From Candidatus Moraniibacteriota bacterium (lineage in GTDB: Bacteria; Patescibacteriota; Minisyncoccia; Moranbacterales; GCA-2747515), in contig JALWEZ010000128.1 in assembly GCA_027039165.1 (NCBI GenBank), positions 1 through 10,497 on the forward strand: 10,497 nt of DNA, written 5' to 3'. The translations under genes and the position numbers were made by a program. The notes below the pieces were generated by a model. That model searched no databases and was not told the origin of the DNA. It saw only the letters and a program-made list of their open reading frames with translations. Below, piece after piece: positions 1 to 5,776 of this stretch (position 1 is its first letter; each line of letters opens with the position of its first letter).

Positions 1-114
1 TCCATGGAGAAGGCACCGCGTCAACAATAATCAAAAATTAAAAATTAATTAAATTTCTCAAGTATGACATTTCTAAAGAAAATTCAAGTATGACATTTCT
101 ATTGGTAATTGACA
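1..114. mobile_element. Putative terminal remnant of an IS481-like insertion sequence
   Basis: Bases 1-114 contain no start-to-stop gene. They hold two copies of an 18-base direct repeat (58-75 and 84-101) and finish with TTGACA (109-114), which read on the minus strand gives TGTCAA. From memory, IS481-family ends in AT-rich candidate-phylum genomes look like this: a TGT-starting tip followed by repeated blocks of the TAGAAATGTCATACTT type. That match was not checked against a database. Bases 1-30 are clearly more GC-rich than what follows and could be the tail of an upstream gene. An open frame from base 3 ends at the TAA at 39-41 (residues HGEGTASTIIKN), but I recognise no family in it. If the assignment is right, the element body lies to the left of the window and 114 is close to its outer edge. 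Confidence 0.4.
58..101. repeat. Pair of 18-base direct repeats
   Basis: The sequence TCAAGTATGACATTTCTA occurs exactly twice, at 58-75 and 84-101, with start points 26 bases apart. Two perfect copies this long are well beyond what base composition would give in so short a stretch. They could be transposase-binding sites in an insertion-sequence end, or operator sites for the downstream gene. I favour the first because of the TGTCAA-type tip that follows on the minus strand. Confidence 0.85.
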
Positions 115-137
115 TGTGCTATGACTACGTTTAAGTT
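109..137 (+). promoter_or_regulatory. Possible promoter for the CARDB/DUF5648-like gene
   Basis: A consensus -35 hexamer TTGACA lies at 109-114. Seventeen bases downstream is TAAGTT (132-137), which matches only three of six positions of a -10 box. No better -10 is found at 16 or 18 bases. The -35 hexamer coincides with the proposed edge of the insertion-sequence remnant, so this could be a hybrid promoter. The weak -10 keeps this tentative. A TATACA at 197-202 was not chosen because a transcript from it would start at or after the ribosome binding site. Confidence 0.25.
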
Positions 138-145
138 AAGCTTTT

Positions 146-173
146 TTAAATTCAAGCAATGTTTTGAATTTAA
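146..173. repeat. Perfect 10-base inverted repeat in the upstream region of the secreted-protein gene
   Basis: The arm TTAAATTCAA (146-155) is perfectly complementary to TTGAATTTAA (164-173), with an 8-base loop. The hairpin is AT-only except for one G-C pair and has no clean T-run after it on either strand, so it does not look like a terminator. It sits between the possible promoter and the ribosome binding site at 205-209. It could be an operator dyad or a weak 5' leader hairpin. It could also be chance in AT-rich DNA, although ten perfect pairs makes that less likely. Confidence 0.5.
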
Positions 174-204
174 TTTAAATAGTTCATTTACATTTTTATA
201 CAAA

Positions 205-209
205 AGGAG
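205..209 (+). promoter_or_regulatory. Strong Shine-Dalgarno site for the 801-residue protein
   Basis: AGGAG at 205-209 is followed by a 6-base spacer and ATG at 216. It fixes the start of the gene. It is also the only convincing Shine-Dalgarno site in the window: none of the pilus-cluster genes has one. Confidence 0.8.
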
Positions 210-215
210 TAAAAA

Positions 216-2621
216 ATGAAAAAAATACTACTGAGTTCCATTGTAGCTAATGTTGTAACTTTAGCTTCTGATGGTGTTACACATGTTGACATAGATAATA
301 GTGATAGAAATGTCATTGAGGCTTGTAAATTCGACCATCCTGTGAATTTATATAACTATTCAAGTGGTGGTCCAGATAAAACTCTTCCGTGGACATATCC
401 TATGATTTTTGAAAATGCTGGTACAGACATCACTGCAAAAAAGTGGTCTCCTGACTATGCTGGTATAAAAGTTATAGATGCTAAAACTATAGAGTTGAGA
501 TTTGTAATGAGTGATGAAGACATCGATTTCTTCAAAAATCTTAAGTTCAAAACTGAGCAAAATAGCAATAGTATAAGAGTCCCTCTTGCACTAGAAATTG
601 ACTTTGTGTTCAGCAATTACAAACCTAAGAGAGGTAAGATTACGGATGTTGTGAAGTCACAAAAACTCATTGAAAATCCAGATTATCATAATTTAGGTAA
701 TTTATTGCAAGATGATTTAAGTTTTAATAATTTAGAAGGAGAGGATGCATCAGCGCAATTTGAGTATATTATCTATGAGCCTGATAAGCTAAAACCTGGA
801 AAAATCTATTACATAAGGTTACATTCTGAAAATAAATTTGCGAATATTGATGGAGATATGGAAGGTTTTAATGTCCATTTTGATTTTCAAGTTAGTCTTA
901 ATTTGAAATATATTCAAGCTATCGCTTCTGGAGAATCTACTGAGTGTGATCATCTAAAGGGAAGTGTTGAAGATGAAGATGAGTCTAATGGTATTATGAT
1001 AAATGCTGTTAAACACAAAGATGACAAGAAGTGGTTACTTGATGACAAGTATGGAACGATATCTGGTAAGTATAATGCAAATCTATCTGAAGCTGAATAT
1101 CCATTTTACTACTATGTAGTTCAAAAGACAGATATCAGTAGAAAAATATCAGGAAATACTAACGAAGCTATAATAGGTAAATCTGTTTGTTGGGATGATG
1201 TTGCAAATCCAGAACATAATGATAGTAGTAGTAAATTCTGTGATACATCTAAGTTATTTGAGTGGAATCTAGACAAACCATATACTACTACAGTAGATAC
1301 TAATTCCACAGAACATGATTCTAATTCCACAGAACATGGTTCTGGCAATGATACTGGAGGAGGTGCAACGACATCGAATCCTAGTAATGGTTCTGGTAAT
1401 CCTGGTGGTGGTTCTAGTGAAGAAGAAACAGGCTTAGTTGATGCGAATGTTGTTTCTGTGACGGCTTCGAAGCAGTCTAATAGTGACTACAAAAACACTT
1501 TAACCGTTGCACCTGGAGAGGAAATGAAGGTTAAGGTCACTTTCAACAATGAAGGTGGTGCAGTGGCTGAGAACGCTCAAGTGCATCTCTACATCGATGG
1601 TGGTAAAAAGCTAAATATCGGTGATGACGAGGACTGGGTAGCTGAGGATTCAGATATTCAGGAGCGTTTAGAGCCTGGAGAAGAAGTTCACGCAAGAATT
1701 CAGCATGTAGAAGCCCCTGAAGAAGAGGGAAGATACTGGTTGCATGCTTGTGTGTGGCATGATACTGATACTGATGAGTCCGACATTACGAATAATTGTT
1801 CAGAAGACTCAAATGAAATTGTGAAGCTTTATGTGGTTAAAGCAACGCCAAGACCAACTCCGACGCCAAGACCTACGCCAACACCAAAGCCTGATTTTTC
1901 TGTGAGAAACTTGAGAGCTGCTGAGACATTTGTGGAAAACAAAAATCCAATAGTCAAATATGATGTCATCAACAGTGGTGTAAAAGTTTATGGGGAGGTT
2001 TGTGAATCAATAAGAGTGTTTCCTTATCAGGGAAATGACTTGCTCTATCATGGAAATTTCTGCCATGATGTTTCGCAAACTGGTACTATGACTAGAACTC
2101 TTACAAGATTTTTTCCAGGAGGGACTTACAGATTTGAAGTGCGAGTAGATAAGGGTAGCCGATTTGCAGAAAGCAATGAAGATAACAATATGATTTCTGG
2201 AACTTTTGCAGTATTTGCACCAGTTGCAAGTTATCGCTATTATCATAGTGGACTTCACGCGCATCTGTTTACATCTAATTATGGTGTCTCAAGCGGTGGG
2301 TGGCAGTATGCTGACAGATCTTTCAAAGTCTTTAAGCTTCAAGTTACTGGCACTGTGCCTATTTATGCGGCCTGGAATTGGAAGTATCAGACTCATAGAT
2401 ACTCACGCTCAAAAAGAGATCTAAGACATTACTTTTCTGAGGAGCCGTGGGTAGCGTTCTATGCTTACCCAAGTTGGAGACCTGGTACAAAACCAGTGCG
2501 TGAAATGTGGCATCCGGGACTTAAAGTTTACATCTACTCCAACGGTGAGGGTGATGCAAATAAATTACACGACAGATTTGGATTTCAAAAGAAATCCGTA
2601 ATGTGGTATTCTCCAAATTAA
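216..2621 (+). CDS. Putative secreted multidomain protein with two CARDB-like domains and a DUF5648-like triple repeat
   Basis: 801 residues starting at an ATG with a good ribosome binding site. Residues 1-18 (MKK, then a moderately hydrophobic stretch ending near TLAS) look like a weak signal peptide. Residues 19 to about 355 are an unrecognised, beta-rich-looking region with four cysteines (37, 244, 325, 342). Residues about 360-405 are a low-complexity Ser/Gly/Asn/Thr linker that starts with a duplicated heptad. Residues 406-543 resemble a CARDB (cell-adhesion-related, APHP-type Ig-like) domain, with the characteristic N-N-E-G-G and D-x-x-N-N-C segments. Residues 544-559 are a Thr-Pro-Arg/Lys linker. 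Residues 560-669 are a second CARDB-like domain (E-x-N-E-D-N-N near its end). Residues 670-801 contain three quasi-repeats beginning near 672, 716 and 761, aromatic-rich in the style of DUF5648. Extracellular binding or adhesion is inferred from the architecture; no catalytic site is visible. Sampled G+C is higher than in the pilus genes, and it has its own terminator. Confidence 0.8.
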   Translation: MKKILLSSIVANVVTLASDGVTHVDIDNSDRNVIEACKFDHPVNLYNYSSGGPDKTLPWTYPMIFENAGTDITAKKWSPDYAGIKVIDAKTIELRFVMSDEDIDFFKNLKFKTEQNSNSIRVPLALEIDFVFSNYKPKRGKITDVVKSQKLIENPDYHNLGNLLQDDLSFNNLEGEDASAQFEYIIYEPDKLKPGKIYYIRLHSENKFANIDGDMEGFNVHFDFQVSLNLKYIQAIASGESTECDHLKGSVEDEDESNGIMINAVKHKDDKKWLLDDKYGTISGKYNANLSEAEYPFYYYVVQKTDISRKISGNTNEAIIGKSVCWDDVANPEHNDSSSKFCDTSKLFEWNLDKPYTTTVDTNSTEHDSNSTEHGSGNDTGGGATTSNPSNGSGNPGGGSSEEETGLVDANVVSVTASKQSNSDYKNTLTVAPGEEMKVKVTFNNEGGAVAENAQVHLYIDGGKKLNIGDDEDWVAEDSDIQERLEPGEEVHARIQHVEAPEEEGRYWLHACVWHDTDTDESDITNNCSEDSNEIVKLYVVKATPRPTPTPRPTPTPKPDFSVRNLRAAETFVENKNPIVKYDVINSGVKVYGEVCESIRVFPYQGNDLLYHGNFCHDVSQTGTMTRTLTRFFPGGTYRFEVRVDKGSRFAESNEDNNMISGTFAVFAPVASYRYYHSGLHAHLFTSNYGVSSGGWQYADRSFKVFKLQVTGTVPIYAAWNWKYQTHRYSRSKRDLRHYFSEEPWVAFYAYPSWRPGTKPVREMWHPGLKVYIYSNGEGDANKLHDRFGFQKKSVMWYSPN
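1301..1342 (+). repeat. In-frame 21-base tandem duplication in the linker
   Basis: Two adjacent 21-base units (1301-1321 and 1322-1342) differ at one base. They encode NSTEHDS followed by NSTEHGS at the start of the Ser/Gly linker of the secreted protein. The unit length is a multiple of three, so copy changes would lengthen or shorten the linker without a frameshift. Confidence 0.9.
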
Positions 2622-2648
2622 TAATTAATATTATTGAGAAGACTACAC

Positions 2649-2680
2649 AAACCTCAAGAACAACGTTTCTTGGGGTTTTT
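2649..2680 (+). terminator. Intrinsic terminator after the secreted-protein gene
   Basis: The arm ACCTCAAGAA (2651-2660) pairs with TTCTTGGGGT (2667-2676), with one G-T wobble and a 6-base loop. Two further A-T pairs can extend the base of the stem to 2649 and 2678. A T-run ends at 2680. It lies 27 bases after the stop codon at 2619-2621 and separates this gene from the pilus cluster. Confidence 0.85.
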
Positions 2681-2700
2681 GATTTGTTTCGGTTTAAAAA

Positions 2701-2734
2701 TTTAAACTAAAGGGTATATGTGGTATACTATAAT
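2701..2734 (+). promoter_or_regulatory. Promoter of pilB (extended -10)
   Basis: TGG-TATACT (2721-2729) is an extended -10, overlapped by a perfect TATAAT at 2729-2734. A weak -35 (TTTAAA, 2701-2706) sits 17 bases upstream of TATACT. The same TGTGGTATA string recurs before pilC. Transcription would begin around 2735-2741, after the first in-frame ATG at 2718, so that ATG cannot be on this transcript. Confidence 0.65.
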
Positions 2735-2750
2735 AAGTAGTAATGATAAT

Positions 2751-4478
2751 ATGAATAACATGAAGGTTGATAATCAACAATTATACAATGAACTCCATAA
2801 ATATAATATACTACCTACAAATGAACTTGTAGAATTGTTTACGTATGCTCAAAAAGAAAATGTTCAACTTGGTGAATTACTTGTAAAAAATGGAAAAATA
2901 AAAGAAGATAGACTTATTGAAATAAAAGCAAAAATGTTAGGTTTTCCTTATGTTGATATGGAAAAAATGAATATTTTGGAAGATACTCTAAATATAATTC
3001 CAGAAAAAATAGCAAAAAAGTTTAGAATAATTGCTTTTAAAAAACAAGGAAAAACACTACACGTTGCAATGCTTAATCCAGAAGATTTACAAACATTAGA
3101 TTTCCTTCGTAAAAAAACAAATTTAATCATTGTTCCATATGCAACATCAAGAAGTAGTATGAGTATTGCTCTTAGGAATTATGAACAAACTATAAAAGCT
3201 GAATTTAGTGATATAATTTCGGAAAATGAAGAAAATGAGGATTTAGAAAAAATAGCAGCTGATTTGCCAATAGTTAGAATTGTTGAAACTCTTATAAAAC
3301 ATGCTATTTTACAAGGTGCTTCTGATATTCACATTGAGCCACTTGAAAAAGAAGTTGTTGTGCGTTTTAGAGTTGATGGTATGCTTAGAGTTGCTATGAA
3401 ATTGCCAAAAAATACTCAAGCGGGAATTGTAGCTCGTATAAAAGTTCTGTCAAGACTTAAGTTAGATGAGCATAGATTACCACAAGATGGGAGATTTAAA
3501 ATGGTTACCGATGATTATAAGATTTCTTTTCGTGTAAGTATCTTGCCTGTGTTTGATGGAGAAAAAATAGTTATGCGTCTTTTAAAAGAGGATTCTAGCG
3601 GACTCACTCTTGAAAAAATGGGACTTCACGGAGAAGCACTTGAAGCAATTCATAGAGATATTCACAAGCCAAATGGTATGATTTTAGTAACAGGTCCAAC
3701 TGGTTCTGGTAAAACTACGACTCTTTATACTGTAGTTGATATTTTAAATGATCCTTCTGTTAATATATCAACTATAGAAGATCCGATAGAATATAGAATG
3801 GATAGTATAAATCAAACTCAAGTTCATGCAAAAATTGGTATGACATTTGAAGCAGGACTTAGATCTTTACTTCGTCAAGATCCAGATATTATCATGGTTG
3901 GTGAGATTCGAGATATGGAAACACTTGAAATTGCAATGCACGCGGCTATGACAGGACATTTATTACTCTCTACACTTCATACAAATTCAGCAGCTGGAGC
4001 TATATCTCGTATGATTGATATGGGTGCACAAGCTTTTCTTATAGCTTCTACTACAAATGTTATAATAGGACAAAGATTAGTAAGAAAGCTTTGTAATGAA
4101 TGTAAGCAAGTATATAGACTTGATGAAAAAATGATAGAAACTCTTGAAAAAAGTTTTGATTTAGAATTAACCAAAAGAGCTTTGATTTATTTGAAAGCTA
4201 TGAAACAAGAACAATCTTTGATGGATTTTGATATATATAAAGCTGTTGGTTGTGATGAATGCGGAGGTTTGGGATACAAAGGTCGTTCTGGAATTTTTGA
4301 GGTTTTTGAGGTTACAGAAGGTATAGAAAAATTAATAACTCAAAACGCTACGGCTGATGAATTAGAGAGATTTGCAAGAGAAGAGAATAACATGGTTACC
4401 CTTGTGGATGATGGATTTTATAAGGTTTTACAAGGCATAACAACAATAGAAGAAGTTATGCGTGTTACAAAAGAATAA
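2751..4478 (+). CDS. pilB: Type IV pilus / type II secretion assembly ATPase (PilB/GspE family)
   Basis: Cytoplasmic hexameric ATPase of the GspE/PulE/PilB family that drives pilin polymerisation from the inner-membrane platform. Numbered from the chosen start (575 residues), an MshEN-type N-terminal domain spans about 37-144 (L-G-E-L-L-V-K-N-G-K-I). The core begins near 172, with A-S-D-I-H-I-E-P at 190-197. Walker A is GPTGSGKT (315-322), the Asp box has E343 and D344, Walker B is DPDIIMVGEIRD (377-388) with catalytic E385, and the His box holds H403 and H410. The zinc tetracysteine motif is C448/C451 and C501/C504, normal for assembly ATPases and absent from PilT. All key residues are present. 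The frame is open from an ATG at 2718, but that codon lies upstream of the TATACT/TATAAT box, so I place the start at 2751; 2760 is a close alternative. There is no Shine-Dalgarno. The next gene is pilC, as expected. Confidence 0.95.
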   Translation: MNNMKVDNQQLYNELHKYNILPTNELVELFTYAQKENVQLGELLVKNGKIKEDRLIEIKAKMLGFPYVDMEKMNILEDTLNIIPEKIAKKFRIIAFKKQGKTLHVAMLNPEDLQTLDFLRKKTNLIIVPYATSRSSMSIALRNYEQTIKAEFSDIISENEENEDLEKIAADLPIVRIVETLIKHAILQGASDIHIEPLEKEVVVRFRVDGMLRVAMKLPKNTQAGIVARIKVLSRLKLDEHRLPQDGRFKMVTDDYKISFRVSILPVFDGEKIVMRLLKEDSSGLTLEKMGLHGEALEAIHRDIHKPNGMILVTGPTGSGKTTTLYTVVDILNDPSVNISTIEDPIEYRMDSINQTQVHAKIGMTFEAGLRSLLRQDPDIIMVGEIRDMETLEIAMHAAMTGHLLLSTLHTNSAAGAISRMIDMGAQAFLIASTTNVIIGQRLVRKLCNECKQVYRLDEKMIETLEKSFDLELTKRALIYLKAMKQEQSLMDFDIYKAVGCDECGGLGYKGRSGIFEVFEVTEGIEKLITQNATADELERFAREENNMVTLVDDGFYKVLQGITTIEEVMRVTKE

Positions 4479-4495
4479 AGTGATTTAAACAAAAT

Positions 4496-4525
4496 TTCAA
4501 AAAATAAATATAATTGTGGTATAAT
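4496..4525 (+). promoter_or_regulatory. Promoter of pilC (extended -10)
   Basis: TGG-TATAAT (4517-4525) is a consensus extended -10 in the 67-base gap after pilB. A weak -35 (TTCAAA, 4496-4501) sits 18 bases upstream. It shares TGTGGTATA with the pilB promoter. The predicted start near 4532 gives a leader of only about 14 bases before ATG 4546. I see no terminator hairpin between pilB and pilC, so this promoter probably adds to read-through. Confidence 0.65.
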
Positions 4526-4545
4526 AAAAATAAAAAAGTATAAAT

Positions 4546-5769
4546 ATGTCAAAATTTTTATTCACGGCAAAAGGTGAAAATGGAGAAACAAAAACTGGTG
4601 AAATGAATGCAGACAGTGAAAGAATGGTAGCTAACAGATTGCGAAGTGAGGGTTTTATACTTACTTCTATTCAGATATTGTCAGAAAAAGAACAAGGAAA
4701 GCTTAACATAAGTTTCTTTGATAAAATGATGACTATACCTCTGAAAGAAAAAATGTTTTTTACGCGTAACCTGTCGGTTATGATTTCTTCTGGTTTGTCT
4801 ATTGGTAGTAGTGTATCAAATTTAGCAAAGCAAACACAAAATAAAAGATTTCAAGGTATTTTGAACCAGTGTTATCAAGATATTCAAAAAGGTGTAACAT
4901 TTAGTGACGCTTTATCAAAGTATCCAAATGTTTTTAGTGATTTATTCGTAAACATGATTCGTGTTGGAGAAATTGGAGGTACTATGGAAAATTCACTAAA
5001 AATCTTGACAGTGCAAATAGAAAAAGAACATAATCTAAAGGCAAAAATAAGAGGTGCTATGATATATCCTTCCGTTATTATATTTGCTATGATTGGTGTT
5101 GGAGTTGTTATGCTTACTTTTATTTTACCAAAAATAATGGGGGTATTTGAAGGAATGGATGTTGAACTTCCGCCAATGACTAAGCTTGTTGTAAAAATGT
5201 CGGATGCACTAAAAGATCATGGTCTAGTAGTTTTGATTATAGTTATAGTACTTGCAATTGCGCTAAAGCAGTTTCTGAAGACTCAGGTAGGAAAAAGGGC
5301 TTTTAGTTGGGTAACGCTTCACTTACCAGCTATAAAGAATTTTGCTATAAAAATAAATACAGCTAGGTTTTGTAGAATTTATAGTTCTTTGCTTTCAAGC
5401 GGTGTTTCAGTTGTAGATTCACTTGATATAGTAGCAGACACTCTTTCAAACGAATATTATAAAGATGCAATTCATAAAGGTAGAAAGGATATTCAAAGAG
5501 GTGTTACTCTTGCTACAATAATAAGTTCTTATCCGAAATTATTTCCTTTAATTGTTGCTCAAATGACAAAAGTTGGGGAGGAAACTGGTAAAACAGAAGA
5601 AATGCTTCTAAAAATGGCAGAGTTTTATGAAGAAGAAATAAATGAATTAACAAAAAACTTATCATCAATTATTGAACCAGTTTTAATGGTTTTAATTGGA
5701 GGTGCAGTTGGATTTTTTGCAGTTGCTATGATGCAACCAATATATGGTCTCTTAGAAAATATAAAATAA
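4546..5769 (+). CDS. pilC: Type IV pilus / type II secretion inner-membrane platform protein (PilC/GspF family)
   Basis: 407 residues, the usual length for the family. It sits in the inner membrane, contacts the assembly ATPase and couples ATP hydrolysis to pilin extraction. It opens with a short beta-rich segment typical of the family (F-L-F-T-A-K-G-E-N-G-E). Two T2SSF repeats follow, at about 68-193 and 270-395. They share the pattern of short helices ending in a G-E-x-G/T-G turn: V-G-E-I-G-G-T at 140-146 and V-G-E-E-T-G-K at 343-349. Likely membrane spans are about 173-195, 226-245 and 375-397. The start is the ATG 20 bases after the -10 box; there is no Shine-Dalgarno. The next gene begins 7 bases after its stop, so it is probably co-transcribed with the pilin-like genes. 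Confidence 0.95.
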   Translation: MSKFLFTAKGENGETKTGEMNADSERMVANRLRSEGFILTSIQILSEKEQGKLNISFFDKMMTIPLKEKMFFTRNLSVMISSGLSIGSSVSNLAKQTQNKRFQGILNQCYQDIQKGVTFSDALSKYPNVFSDLFVNMIRVGEIGGTMENSLKILTVQIEKEHNLKAKIRGAMIYPSVIIFAMIGVGVVMLTFILPKIMGVFEGMDVELPPMTKLVVKMSDALKDHGLVVLIIVIVLAIALKQFLKTQVGKRAFSWVTLHLPAIKNFAIKINTARFCRIYSSLLSSGVSVVDSLDIVADTLSNEYYKDAIHKGRKDIQRGVTLATIISSYPKLFPLIVAQMTKVGEETGKTEEMLLKMAEFYEEEINELTKNLSSIIEPVLMVLIGGAVGFFAVAMMQPIYGLLENIK

Positions 5770-5776
5770 TAACATT

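Noticed and set aside
3..41. Short open frame at the left edge encoding HGEGTASTIIKN then TAA, possibly the tail of an upstream gene
   Set aside because: Only 12 residues, no recognisable family, and other frames are equally open; too little to call a gene.
360..560. Minus-strand open frame of 66 residues within the secreted-protein gene, and similar ones at 1121-1348, 2007-2264, 2948-3130, 3977-4174, 6753-6959, 7258-7458 and 9009-9209
   Set aside because: All lie opposite well-supported genes, have no ribosome site or known motif, and show antisense-type residue bias, for example the His/Tyr/Leu-rich 9009-9209 opposite the Asp-rich repeat.
2206..2424. Plus-strand 72-residue frame overlapping the C-terminal repeat region of the secreted protein
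   Set aside because: Out-of-frame shadow of a clearly coding region with no initiation signal.
2751..4478. Identity as the retraction ATPase PilT
   Set aside because: It has the MshEN-type N-terminal domain and the zinc tetracysteine motif of assembly ATPases, and its length fits PilB/GspE rather than the shorter PilT.
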